From the NCBI RefSeq assembly GCF_016901135.1, contig NZ_JAFEVL010000023.1:1-53782 (forward strand): a DNA stretch of 53,782 nt, read 5' to 3'. This document shows positions 26,066 through 35,039 of the stretch, in pieces (position 1 is the first letter of the stretch; the number at the start of each line of letters is the position of its first letter). A model generated the notes under the pieces. The model was not told where the DNA came from. It saw only the letters and a list, made by a program, of their open reading frames with translations, and did no database searches. Position numbers and translations under genes: made by a program. The stretch is from Martinezella lusitana (GTDB lineage: Bacteria; Pseudomonadota; Alphaproteobacteria; Rhizobiales; Rhizobiaceae).

Positions 26066-28741
26066 ATGCGTAACGACTATATAGCGGAGTCCGTTTTACC
26101 TGATGTCTTCCGGTCGGAATTCCCATTACATGCCAAGCCGGATCTGATCGAAAACCTGCCTTTGGCGATTTATGCTTGCGATGTTCAGGGCCGCATTCTT
26201 TGGTTCAACAAGCAGGCAGCAGCACTCTGGGGTCGGGTGCCGACGATCGGTTCTGACGACGACCGGTTTTGCGGCTCTCACAAGTTCTACTTGAACGGCC
26301 GGCAGATCTCGCCCGCAATAGCGCCCATGGCGAGGGTGCTGCGGACGGGAGACGCAATTCACGGACTAGAGGGAAAACTTGAACGGCCTGATGGGTCTAT
26401 GATCTCGGTGATGGTCCACATCGAGCCTGTAGAGGGCGAAAATGGAGTAATCGGCGGGGCCATCAGCTGTTTCCACGATATTACTCGGCGCATTCAGGCA
26501 GAGGACGCCGTTAAGCGCCAGGAGCAGCGCCTCGTCGCCACCTTCGATCACGCAGGCATCGGGCTCGCCGAAGTCAACGCAGATGGCAAACTTCGGCGCG
26601 TTAACGGATGTCTTGCAGATTTGCTCGGCTATCCTGCGAGCGAATTGCTGGATCGCTCGATCTTCGATCCGTTCTTGGCGGAGAGCGCTAATATCGACGA
26701 ACAGGAATTCCGACGTCAGGTGCGCGGAGAGATAGATCATTATACCGTTGAGAAGCGCATCGTTCGGCGAGATGGTACCAAACTGTGGATTGCGGTGACC
26801 TCGGAGAGCGTCAAGGACGTAGATGGTCGATTTCTATATGCCGTGCGTGTTCAGCATGACGTGACTGCTCGCAAAGAAGCTGAAATCGCCCTCCTGCGCC
26901 ATGTGGAAGAACAGTCTGCGCTTTATGAATTTACCGATGGCCTTCAGCGCGCGGCAACCCTTGATGACGTTTACCAGCTCGCTCTGAGTGTGATCGGGCG
27001 AGCACTCCGTTGCGACCGCTCTGCGGTTTTACTGTTCAACGAGACAGGAGAGTTGAACTTTGTCGCCTCACGCCGCCTTTCGCCGGCCTATCAATCAGCG
27101 GTCGCGGGTCATTCTCCCTGGCCTTTGCAGAGTACCAATCCGGAGCCTATTGCAATTGAAGATATAGAGGGAGCGGATCTGCCTAAACCGCTAAAGGATG
27201 CGATGCGCAGTGAGGGCATTGGCGCACTGGCCTTCATTCCGATCATCTCACAAGACCGCCTTTTGGGGAAGTTCATGACTTATTATGATCTTCCGCATGC
27301 CTTCAGCCAATCGCAGATTCGGCTGGCCCAGACCGTCGCCCGGCAACTCGGATTCGCTGTGGAGCGGGTTCGCAACGAAACTGCGCGTAAGCTGGCCGAA
27401 CGCGCCGCCAATCAGCTTGTCGCAATCGTAGAATCGTCCCATGACGCGATCGTCAGCAAAGATCTTAGCGGCATCATTACGTCGTGGAACGACAGTGCCG
27501 AGCGTCTATTCGGCTATCCGCCGGAAGAAGCCATCGGCAAGCCGATTACCATGATTATTCCGCCGGATCGTTTAGATGAAGAACCCCTCATCCTTGGGCG
27601 TATTCGCCGTGGCGAGCGCGTTGATCATTTTGAGACGGTGCGCCAACGCAAGGACGGCACACTGGTGGAAATCTCGTTGACCATTTCGCCCATCCGGGAC
27701 GATCACGGCCGGGTTGTCGGCGCTTCGAAAATCGCGCGCGACATCACGGATCGCAAGGCTGCGGAGGCTAAGCTCCGACGCAACGAACAGCAAATGAAAG
27801 ATCTACTCGCAGCGATACCGGCAGCAATCTATACCACCGACGCCAACGGCAAGATCACCTACTACAACGAAGCAGCCGTTGAACTTGCAGGCCGCATCCC
27901 CATAATCGGCTCTGACGAATGGTGCGTGAGTTCGAAACTCTATTGGCCTGACGGCACGCCGCTGCCCCATGACCAATGCCCAATGGCCATTGCGTTAAAA
28001 GAGGGTCGTATCGTGCGGGGGGTGGAGGCCGTCGCGGAAAGGCCGGATGGGACGCGTATACCTTTCATCCCTCACCCCACGCCATTGCGCGACGAAACGG
28101 GCGCCGTCATCGGTGGGATCAATATGCTGGTCGACATCAGCGAACGAAAAGATGCGGAGACACAGATACGCTTGCTGTTCAACGAGCTGAACCATCGTGT
28201 CAAAAATAATATGCAGATGCTCCAGTCGTTGGTGAGCTTGGCAAGTCGAAAGACGGACAATACCGAAGCGCGCGAAATTCTTCGCGATGCCAGCAAGCGA
28301 ATTGCTGCAATGGCTGCGGCGCAGCAGGTTCTTTACAGCACGACGGACGCCACGCATTTTTCCGCCAGAGAACTTCTAGAGTCAGTCTGCGAAACCGCAC
28401 GTCAGACCTTCCCAGGACAGGTTACCATTCGATATTCGATCGATGATACGGTGCTGGCGAACGATACGGCAATGCCGCTCGCCCTCATATTGAACGAACT
28501 TCTGACGAATGCCCTGAAATACGGAGGCAACGCGCGCGAAAGAACACTTGAGGCGGGCCTCCTAAGGGCCGATGGAGAGATTTGCCTTTTTGTGGAAGAC
28601 GATGGTCCAGGCTTTGATTGGGAATCTGTTCGACACCGCTCGTCCGGACTGAAGCTGGTTCAAGGCCTCGCACGCCAGCTGCGTGGTCAGTTTTCTGTTA
28701 CAACTGAACCGAGGACACGATGCAGCATCCATTTCTCCTGA
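26066..28741 (+). CDS. Multi-PAS/GAF sensor histidine kinase, HisKA_2/HWE type
   Basis: The 891-residue protein has no membrane segment and is a cytoplasmic sensor. Domains in order: PAS (about 25-140), PAS (145-270), GAF (280-435), PAS (450-570), PAS (580-705), then HisKA_2 with the phospho-acceptor box LFNELNHRVKNNMQMLQSLV near 715 and an ATPase domain with LILNELLTNALKYG, FVEDDGPGF and LKLVQGLARQL. PAS 1 and PAS 4 are near copies (WGRVPTIGSDD and AGRIPIIGSDE), an internal duplication. A perfect EcfG promoter precedes it and a receiver protein follows after 55 bases. Kinases of this class often feed the general stress response. Confidence 0.92.
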   Translation: MRNDYIAESVLPDVFRSEFPLHAKPDLIENLPLAIYACDVQGRILWFNKQAAALWGRVPTIGSDDDRFCGSHKFYLNGRQISPAIAPMARVLRTGDAIHGLEGKLERPDGSMISVMVHIEPVEGENGVIGGAISCFHDITRRIQAEDAVKRQEQRLVATFDHAGIGLAEVNADGKLRRVNGCLADLLGYPASELLDRSIFDPFLAESANIDEQEFRRQVRGEIDHYTVEKRIVRRDGTKLWIAVTSESVKDVDGRFLYAVRVQHDVTARKEAEIALLRHVEEQSALYEFTDGLQRAATLDDVYQLALSVIGRALRCDRSAVLLFNETGELNFVASRRLSPAYQSAVAGHSPWPLQSTNPEPIAIEDIEGADLPKPLKDAMRSEGIGALAFIPIISQDRLLGKFMTYYDLPHAFSQSQIRLAQTVARQLGFAVERVRNETARKLAERAANQLVAIVESSHDAIVSKDLSGIITSWNDSAERLFGYPPEEAIGKPITMIIPPDRLDEEPLILGRIRRGERVDHFETVRQRKDGTLVEISLTISPIRDDHGRVVGASKIARDITDRKAAEAKLRRNEQQMKDLLAAIPAAIYTTDANGKITYYNEAAVELAGRIPIIGSDEWCVSSKLYWPDGTPLPHDQCPMAIALKEGRIVRGVEAVAERPDGTRIPFIPHPTPLRDETGAVIGGINMLVDISERKDAETQIRLLFNELNHRVKNNMQMLQSLVSLASRKTDNTEAREILRDASKRIAAMAAAQQVLYSTTDATHFSARELLESVCETARQTFPGQVTIRYSIDDTVLANDTAMPLALILNELLTNALKYGGNARERTLEAGLLRADGEICLFVEDDGPGFDWESVRHRSSGLKLVQGLARQLRGQFSVTTEPRTRCSIHFS

Positions 28742-28796
28742 AAACTTATTCGCCGGCTTTTCACGCCATCATCGTGGCTCGTTGGATCTCATCCTG

Positions 28797-29240
28797 ATGC
28801 CCGGGCGCAAAGAACTGCCGGCAAAACAGTGGGTCGACAAGCCGGCCCTCGATCGCAGCCCCGCCGTTCCGACCCAGATCATGATCGTCGAAGACGATTT
28901 CCTGATCTCAATCCAAATGGAGGAAGCTCTGAGAACAGCGGGCTTCGAGGTAACGCTGGCAAGCTCCTCCGAAGAGGCCTTGCAAATTGCTGGCGGGCAA
29001 ACTCCCGCGCTGGCGGTGATGGACGTTCGTCTCCCCGGAACGTTGGACGGAGTCGATACCGCGCTCGAAATGTTTAAGACATACGGCCTGCGTTCGATCT
29101 TCTCAACGGCCCATTCGGATCCGGAGATCCGCGCACGTGCCGCTCCGGCACTGCCGATCGCATGGTTAATCAAACCCTACACGATGGCTTCCTTGGTTGC
29201 GGCCGTCCAATCTGCTGTGGGCACAGGCAATTCCCTATAG
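28797..29240 (+). CDS. Single-domain response regulator
   Basis: From the ATG at 28797 the product is about 147 residues, nearly all one receiver domain: acidic pocket MIVEDDF, phospho-acceptor Asp in LAVMDVRLPG, Thr in IFSTAHSD and Lys in WLIKPYTM. There is no output domain. The first 20 residues are poorly conserved; a later ATG at 28881 (MIVEDDFL) is a possible start. It follows the large kinase and is its likely partner, either as a phosphate sink or as a go-between in the stress cascade (inference). Confidence 0.88.
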   Translation: MPGRKELPAKQWVDKPALDRSPAVPTQIMIVEDDFLISIQMEEALRTAGFEVTLASSSEEALQIAGGQTPALAVMDVRLPGTLDGVDTALEMFKTYGLRSIFSTAHSDPEIRARAAPALPIAWLIKPYTMASLVAAVQSAVGTGNSL

Positions 29241-29400
29241 CAACGTTAGGGGGCTTATAGGCCGACGTTCACCTCCACCGGCGCGACGTGTCTTCGCTCG
29301 GAACAAATTGCCGCCCGCTCGCTTTTTCTTGTCGATTGCGGGCCGCGCCACACGGACCTGGGGATGCAGCAGCCCTGCGTCACGCACGAGGAAAACATGC

Positions 29401-30180
29401 TTGAAGATAGCCACCTATAACGTCAACGGCATCAATGGGCGTCTAGCGGTTCTGCTTCGGTGGTTGGAAGAGGATATCCCGGACGTTGTATGCCTTCAGG
29501 AACTCAAGGCGCCCGATAACAGGTTTCCTCATCGCGAGCTCGAGCGCGCCGGCTACGGCGCAGTCTGGCACGGCCAAAAGAGCTGGAACGGTGTGGCAAT
29601 CCTCGCCAAGGGCATGGCGCCTGTTTTCACGCGGCGTGGGCTTCCAGGCGATCCGGACGACACCCATAGCCGGTATATCGAGGCTGCCGTCAATGGTTTA
29701 CTCGTGGGTTGCCTTTACCTGCCGAATGGCAACCCCGCGCCCGGCCCGAAATTCGACTATAAGCTCGCCTGGTTCCGACGCCTGCATGACTACGCCGCGG
29801 ACCTGCTCGGGCTTGACGTCCCCGCCCTACTCGTGGGTGACTTCAATGTCATGCCGACGGATATGGATGTCTATGCCCCGGAGCGGTGGCGGGCCGATGC
29901 ACTGTTCCGCCCGGAAGTGCGTCAGGCCTATGCGGGCCTCATCGCACAGGGTTGGACGGATGCGATCCGGCATCTTCATCCGGACGAGCGGATATATACC
30001 TTTTGGAAATACTGGCGGAATTCCTTTGAGCGGGATGCTGGACTGCGTATCGACCATCTTCTCCTAAGTCCCGCCATTGCGCCGTTCTTACGGTCAGCCA
30101 ACGTCCGTCGAGATCCGAGAAGCTGGGACCACACCAGCGACCACGCCCCCGTCATGATCGAGATGGACGAACCGGTCTGA
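29401..30180 (+). CDS. xth: Exodeoxyribonuclease III
   Basis: The 259-residue protein is an AP endonuclease of the ExoIII family that cleaves at abasic sites and degrades 3' ends during DNA repair. Landmarks: LKIATYNVNGINGRL, VVCLQELKAPD (metal-binding Glu), LLVGDFNVMPTDMDV (Asp-x-Asn), LRIDHLLLSP and SDHAPVMIEM (catalytic Asp-His). The start is a TTG at 29401 with GAGGA eight bases upstream; the nearby ATG is out of frame. A plasmid copy next to a stress kinase fits DNA protection under stress. Confidence 0.92.
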   Translation: MKIATYNVNGINGRLAVLLRWLEEDIPDVVCLQELKAPDNRFPHRELERAGYGAVWHGQKSWNGVAILAKGMAPVFTRRGLPGDPDDTHSRYIEAAVNGLLVGCLYLPNGNPAPGPKFDYKLAWFRRLHDYAADLLGLDVPALLVGDFNVMPTDMDVYAPERWRADALFRPEVRQAYAGLIAQGWTDAIRHLHPDERIYTFWKYWRNSFERDAGLRIDHLLLSPAIAPFLRSANVRRDPRSWDHTSDHAPVMIEMDEPV

Positions 30181-30433
30181 AGACGAAAATCGATGATGGC
30201 CAATAGAGGGGCACGGGTTGTCAGGCTGCTTTCGCTTTCGTGACCGAGCCGACGACAGCGCATCGCGAAGTTCTTCGATCCTCGGCAGTCACCAACCGCT
30301 CATCCTTTTGTACTCGCGCGACGAAGCTCCCCAACTACGTCCGCGAATATGAAGTCCGGTGATGTTTTCCAACGGAACCCGCCTTCGTCGAGATATCGGC
30401 TGCCGGGAGCGTTAGGTGGGCGAAGGCGCCGTT
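30181..30433. other. Intergenic, no recognisable gene
   Basis: Convergent gene boundary. No clear terminator hairpin with T-run was found, and no gene. Confidence 0.35.
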
Positions 30434-30850
30434 TTAGCCGTTCATCACGCCGAACAGGATATCCAGCCCGCGTTGATATTTCTCAGGGTTCATGCCAGTC
30501 TGCTCTGCCTGCCACAGATTATCTTCGAGATCCGCTCGCTTGACGGGCAGCGCAAGCGGATTTGATGCTGCCCGTCTCACGAACTCATCATCTGTTTCGC
30601 CCGTCCGTTGCGTCATTGCATCCACAGCCGATACAATCGTTGGCGGAAAGCCTTCTTCCCTCAGGCGGTCGAGCGTCCAACCTCTTCCCTTCTCGACGAC
30701 GTCATGAAGATACGCAACCGTACGAGCTTCACTGCCGGAAACGACAAGCGCGATCCGCTGACAATGCTCGAAGAACGGCCGGCCTGTCTTGTCGACCTGT
30801 CCCTCATGTGCCTCGAGTGCGATTTGGATCGCGTGGTCAAGATGTTGCAT
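30434..30850 (-). CDS. HD-domain hydrolase, SpoT/MESH1-like
   Basis: The 138-residue product has the HD fold of ppGpp hydrolases: HLDHAIQIALEAHEGQVDKT, FFEHCQRIAL, VAYLHDVVEKGRGWTLDRL (the HD pair) and VKRADLEDNL. Such small proteins may degrade (p)ppGpp or related nucleotides, although activity is not proven by sequence. It starts five bases after the DUF2934 stop, so it is in the same operon and probably under the same EcfG-like promoter. Confidence 0.82.
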   Translation of the reverse strand: MQHLDHAIQIALEAHEGQVDKTGRPFFEHCQRIALVVSGSEARTVAYLHDVVEKGRGWTLDRLREEGFPPTIVSAVDAMTQRTGETDDEFVRRAASNPLALPVKRADLEDNLWQAEQTGMNPEKYQRGLDILFGVMNG

Positions 30851-30855
30851 GACAA

Positions 30856-31098
30856 TCAATGCCCTACGGTCTTTTTACGCGTCCGGTTTGGCGATGCTTC
30901 GCCGGAGGCAGGAAGAAGGGCTTCAGCGTCATGATCGTCCGCATCCAGCAGGTCCTGCAATGTCTCGTGCTCATTGTCCTCCTCCAGTTCATCGCAGGCT
31001 TGCAACCAATGGCGCAACGCAGCGCCATCGGGGCGACCCTCGTCCTCCCAGATTTCGTGAGCGCGGCGCCGGATTTGTTCATGTTTGTCAGTAGCCAT
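30856..31098 (-). CDS. DUF2934 family protein
   Basis: This 80-residue protein carries the DUF2934 motif at residues about 6-33 (IRRRAHEIWEDEGRPDGAAL, then HWLQACDEL), with an acidic tail. The ATG at 31098 has GGAGG four bases upstream. The family is widespread in Rhizobiales, small and of unknown function. It leads a two-gene operon with the HD hydrolase. A second DUF2934 gene is at 34178. Confidence 0.88.
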   Translation of the reverse strand: MATDKHEQIRRRAHEIWEDEGRPDGAALRHWLQACDELEEDNEHETLQDLLDADDHDAEALLPASGEASPNRTRKKTVGH

Positions 31099-31188
31099 AA
31101 TTCCTCCCTGACCCAATTGAGCAATTCGAGTAACGCAAGGATTTTATGTGTTTCGCAACTTTTCTTGCTTGTGCCGTTGCCCATGACT

Positions 31189-31213
31189 AACTCAATTTGT
31201 GGAGCATTGTTCC
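31189..31213 (-). promoter_or_regulatory. EcfG/RpoE2-like promoter, DUF2934-HD operon
   Basis: On the minus strand GGAAC-N16-AGTT fits GGAAC-N18-TT. It ends about 90 bases before the DUF2934 ATG. Confidence 0.45.
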
Positions 31214-31525
31214 GATCGTGCTCGCCGACCCCAAAAACTTTCGATCACACCGCAGACGATTGGCGCAGACATACTGTAACTGGAGGGATGTCCTGGAAGA
31301 AGACCAGGAGGTTCACGCGACCATTTAAATGTCCTCATCGAGAGTGATGGAGTGGCTTGGGAGCGCCGGGCCTTGTTAGATGCAAAGCTAGGCTGTCATG
31401 CATTTTATTAAGCCCAGGTTGATATCATACCGTGGGCGTCACCCGTCACGCCGGTCCAAGCCTATAGGAACGGCTCGCCTCCAGTCACGGCCGGTCAGGA
31501 ATGTTCCGCAACGGACATCGGCCAG
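31214..31525. other. Intergenic, no recognisable gene
   Basis: No gene. Short repeats built on CAGTCACG/CCGGTC occur between 31438 and 31530. Confidence 0.35.
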
Positions 31526-31965
31526 TCACGCCGCCGTCGTCACCCTCTCGAAGGAGAGGACCTTGTAGCGCTCCTCAACGGCGGTAAGCAGTTCCAGCGC
31601 CGCGCCGCCGACGCCTGAGTGCTTCCAGCGCACCTGATAGGTCACGTGGACGGCGGCATCGGCCTCACCTTCCCTTTTTTCGATGACGAGGAAAGTGTAG
31701 TCGAGCGGCTCGAATATTGCCTGGATCTTTGCTATCTCGACTGAGCCTACGAGTTCGATCTCCATGTGCGCCTTCTGCTGATGTGGTATCAATTCATCGA
31801 ACCATTTGAACGGCGAAAGCACGATAAAGGCCGCGATGGCGCCAGTTGTTCCGACCACCAATTGTCGCCCCGATGCAAAGGCCGATCGCCGTCATAATCC
31901 ACAGCGTAGCCGCGGTCGTGACGCCCGTGACGAGATCGCCGGCCAATCTGATGCAGCGCGAGGGT
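31526..31965 (-). pseudogene. MgtC/SapB family protein, C-terminal remnant
   Basis: Two frames give the end of an MgtC-like membrane protein: GDLVTGVTTAATLWIMTAIG (last conserved MgtC helix block) and, shifted near 31860, VVGTTGAIAAFIVLSPFKWF followed by a soluble ACT-like tail to the stop at 31526. The conserved N-terminal membrane half is missing. A different MgtC remnant lies at 46364-46795. Confidence 0.65.
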
Positions 31966-32236
31966 GAAAAGACCCGGTCTTCGCCGCTTCTCCGGAACCA
32001 TAAGAACGTTGAATCGTTCTTTCACCGGTTCATTAGCGACTCTCCTGGAGCGGTGACGCTCATCAATTGCCATTGAAGGCAATCACCGGCACAGCTGCTT
32101 CAACAGCAAGCATTTGAAAAGACTATAGAATGCCCGCGCTCTACGTCGATATGCAGTCATATTGAATCTGCGGAAAAGGCCATCCTCCATGGGTACTATT
32201 CAAGGCACTAGCATCGGTTTTTGGCGCCGCCAGAGA

Positions 32237-32644
32237 ATGACCGCGCGCCCGAACATCGGAGAAACAGCATTCAAGACGTTGATCGTGGCGGGCGCCCTCC
32301 TGTTGCCGCCAGCCGTGGCAGAGGCCCAATCAACTCAGCTCGAAAATATCTGCCAGATCGTCGCCAAGAATTTCCTTTTGACGGATCATCTCAACGTCGG
32401 CATCGTCCAATCCTTTCCCGAATTGAAGCCGCCCGGAGCCCGTTTGACTTACTCCACCCGACCGGGAACCAGCAAGTCTGATATGATCGACAGCTTCGAA
32501 TGCGAGTTCGACAAGTCCGACGCACCTTACCATCTCACGCGGTTCTGCGTGTCCCAGGTCTGCTATTCCGCAAGCGATGCCGACGCCGACCGGAAGCGGC
32601 GCTTCGACGAAATGCGCATCCTGCTCGACCGCACGAACAAGTGA
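32237..32644 (+). CDS. Hypothetical secreted protein
   Basis: From ATG 32237 the 135-residue protein has a signal peptide (FKTLIVAGALLLPPAVAEAQ) and a mature part with four cysteines (ENICQIV, FECEF, RFCVSQVCYS), probably disulfide-linked in the periplasm. An upstream ATG at 32189 would add 16 residues and give a poorer signal peptide. I do not recognise the family. It stands between stress genes without an obvious EcfG site. Confidence 0.62.
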   Translation: MTARPNIGETAFKTLIVAGALLLPPAVAEAQSTQLENICQIVAKNFLLTDHLNVGIVQSFPELKPPGARLTYSTRPGTSKSDMIDSFECEFDKSDAPYHLTRFCVSQVCYSASDADADRKRRFDEMRILLDRTNK

Positions 32645-32908
32645 GCCAGTTTCGCGCAAGGCGTGCAGAATGAGTAGATGAGCGGACCGCGCACCAGCCT
32701 GGCACTGATAAGAAAGGACGGCTCTGATCATGAGGGCGGAATGTGCGAAGTTTGGGGTATCTGCGATCTTCCTCGATTGCCTGGCCGTCCCATAGCCAAC
32801 ACAACCAAGAAAGCGGGTTTCCGAAACCGGCAAATCTGCGCCCCATCCGCAGGGGCCGTCTTTCGCAATCGCTACCCTGACCATCGAAACGCTCTGGAGG
32901 AAATATTT

Positions 32909-33268
32909 ATGCCGACGTCCAAGCAATCGCCCGCTGTCCAGTCCATGCGTAAGGAACAAAAGGAGCAGCGGACTCGTGCCCGAATGAGCGAGCTCGATAC
33001 CGGTCTCGAGGGCACTTTTCCCGCGTCCGACCCGATTTCGGCCACGCGTAGTGCGGTTTCGGTCGTGCGGGTCGATGCCGAGGCGGCGAACAGCGCGATG
33101 CGGCAGCAGCCGGCGTTAGGCTCACCGCTTGTTTCGAAGACACCACATATTGCCAAGGCTGGCGGTCGGAGCGCGGTTCGTGAAATCGAAGATCGGATCC
33201 GCAAGCAACCATTAACAGCAGTGGCGGTCGTCGCCGCCCTCGCCTGGGTCTTCGGCGCAATGCGTTGA
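32909..33268 (+). CDS. Small membrane-tethered protein, DUF883-like C-terminus
   Basis: The 119-residue product has a charged, disordered N-terminal two-thirds and ends with REIEDRIRKQPLTAVAVVAA, a short amphipathic helix and C-terminal membrane segment as in DUF883/ElaB-YqjD proteins. Those anchor ribosomes or other partners at the membrane in stationary phase. GGAGG lies about eight bases before the ATG. The resemblance is limited to the C-terminus. Confidence 0.6.
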   Translation: MPTSKQSPAVQSMRKEQKEQRTRARMSELDTGLEGTFPASDPISATRSAVSVVRVDAEAANSAMRQQPALGSPLVSKTPHIAKAGGRSAVREIEDRIRKQPLTAVAVVAALAWVFGAMR

Positions 33269-33478
33269 GAATGCTGATCGATCTAGATTATCTTGGACAG
33301 AAGAGGCTTCGTCCGGTACTATTCATTCCAGCGGCAATGCCAACGCAAATGACGCAAGTGCCGGGACCTCCAAAGGGTTGGCCAGAGCTGGTTTTCGGCG
33401 ACGTTGATCTTTTTCCAAGCGCGCTCCTCATTTCGGCACCACGTGCCAGTTAGTACTTTTGTGCGGTATTTGGGAGAG

Positions 33479-33841
33479 ATGGCGGTCGGGGGTGTCTTAC
33501 TGCTAGAAGACGAGCCATTAATAGCGCTCGACGTTGAGGACGTCCTCGGCAATGTGGGCTTTTAAGAAATTCGAACCATCGCATCCTGCGCTGACGAGGA
33601 AGTCTGGCTCGAGCAAAGCAGCCCTGTATTCGCCATCGTCGATCCGCGTCTGCGAGACGGAATGGACGGACTTGCTCAGATATTAGTAAAGAGAAACGTC
33701 CCATTTATAGTCTACTCCAGCGACGTCATCACTGTCGCCGACCAGGAGCCAGCCTTCGCGTCCGGCGTGTGGCTGTCAAAGCCTTCGCCACCCACAGATC
33801 TGATCGAGGCAATTGAAACAGCTATGCTTAGTCGAGCCTGA
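33479..33841 (+). pseudogene. Response regulator receiver with in-frame TAA
   Basis: From ATG 33479 (GGGAGAG directly upstream) the frame reads VLLLEDEPLIALDVEDVLGN, meets TAA at codon 29 (33563-33565), and resumes in the same frame to TGA at 33841. The rest contains FAIVDPRLRDGMDGLAQI (phospho-acceptor Asp), VPFIVYSSD (Ser) and GVWLSKPS (Lys), a full 120-residue receiver. GAA to TAA is the simplest change. Too short in either half to show as a gene by length alone. Confidence 0.78.
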
Positions 33842-34130
33842 GCAATGGGCCCGTGACAGTGAGCGCCACGAGCTGAGATCGGTCGCGGTTGAAGCGACCG
33901 GAATGGCTTGATCGCTACCTCGTCTGGGAGGCTTAGATCAGCATCTCTGTTTTCGCACGACGCCGAACGGGTTGCCGATGACAACACCCTTTCATATCCA
34001 TTCTCCTCCTGAATTGAAATTTAGGGCCCCTTTTTTTCTCCGACGGGATAGATTTTTCGATGCGCTGCAGTCGCTTTTTGTCACGGTCGCGACAGCACCA
34101 ACATATTTTTCAGGACTTCCGTTTTCTCAG
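33842..34130. other. Intergenic, no recognisable gene
   Basis: No gene was seen. The right edge holds the EcfG promoter of the second DUF2934 gene. Confidence 0.4.
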
Positions 34131-34155
34131 GGAACTGCGCTGGTCGGTTAGCGTT
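34131..34155 (+). promoter_or_regulatory. EcfG/RpoE2 promoter, second DUF2934 gene
   Basis: GGAAC-N16-CGTT matches the consensus perfectly and ends 22 bases before the ATG, giving a short leader that holds the ribosome site. Confidence 0.8.
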
Positions 34156-34177
34156 AGAACGACCGCGGAGGAATGAG

Positions 34178-34405
34178 ATGACAGACGAAAGAATGAATTG
34201 GATAAACGCACGTGCCTATGACCTATGGCAGCACTGGGCTCCGCATGGCAAGGACCAGGAGCATTGGCTTCAGGCTGTCGCCGAGCGCGACCTGATGGAA
34301 CAAACACGAGCATCGCAGGGGTATCGCCTGCTCGATGTCTGGTCGCAGACGTTCCTCAACCACGACACCGCTGTTGGCGCTGCCAGGTCCGCTGCGCAAC
34401 GGTAG
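34178..34405 (+). CDS. DUF2934 family protein, second copy
   Basis: The 75-residue product carries DUF2934: WINARAYDLWQHWAPHGKDQ, then EHWLQAVAERDL. GAGGAATGAG precedes the ATG. It has a perfect EcfG promoter, which supports a stress-induced role, but its function is unknown. It is not close in sequence to the copy at 30856, so it is not a recent duplication. Confidence 0.88.
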   Translation: MTDERMNWINARAYDLWQHWAPHGKDQEHWLQAVAERDLMEQTRASQGYRLLDVWSQTFLNHDTAVGAARSAAQR

Positions 34406-35039
34406 CATGTCGAAGGCCGCGATGCCGAGATCTCCTATCAACTCGCGGACGGTCGCTGGCAGACAAAGCATGCCGACGGGGTTGATCGCCCGTACACGGA
34501 GGTCATGATTCTTGTAGCCGATCTCGGGGTTCTCAGCCCCATTATCTACCAACCGTGTGTTCACTAGCTCTAGCGCCAACTAAGAGGCCAACCCACCCAC
34601 ATTGCTGTATCGGATGAACGGGTAGGTATCAGGCGATCAAAAAGGTCGTCGGCGATCGATTTTGGTGGCAGAAACTCGGTATTGTCCAAAGTCGCATCAA
34701 GCAGCTCCTGTGCATAGGCAATCGCTGAATCAGCATCCGACGTACCCAGATGCATATCATTGCATTGCGCCGCAGATCATCGCCCGCGCAGGCCGGCTAT
34801 TTTTTTCGGCTCCGGCAAGCCGAGGAAACGCTGTTAGAGCGTGGTAATCCGTAGAGCAATGACTTCGCATGAAAGGTCTGGGCCGTCGGGTGCACGTGTA
34901 ACGGATTCTTCTCACCGCCTTATCGATCCGTGTTATCGTCCGGAAACGTGCATAGCAGCAGGCGCTGTCTTGAACGACGACGTCCATACCGGGGAAGGCT
35001 TTCGCGCCGCGAGCCTCCGGCCCCTCAGGACATCAAACC
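34406..35039. other. Intergenic, no clear gene
   Basis: A minus-strand frame at 34400-34579 (NTRLVDNGAENPEIGYKN, VRELIGDLGIAAFDML) looks protein-like but has no clear start site or family; it may be a degraded gene. Another short minus frame at 34570-34755 is similar in quality. Nothing certain. Confidence 0.35.

Noticed and set aside
30368..30410. GGAAC at 30368 as an EcfG promoter
   Set aside because: No TT or CGTT at the required spacing and no gene follows on that strand.
31438..31530. CAGTCACG/CCGGTC repeats as a CRISPR-like array
   Set aside because: Units are short, irregular in spacing and not separated by uniform spacers.
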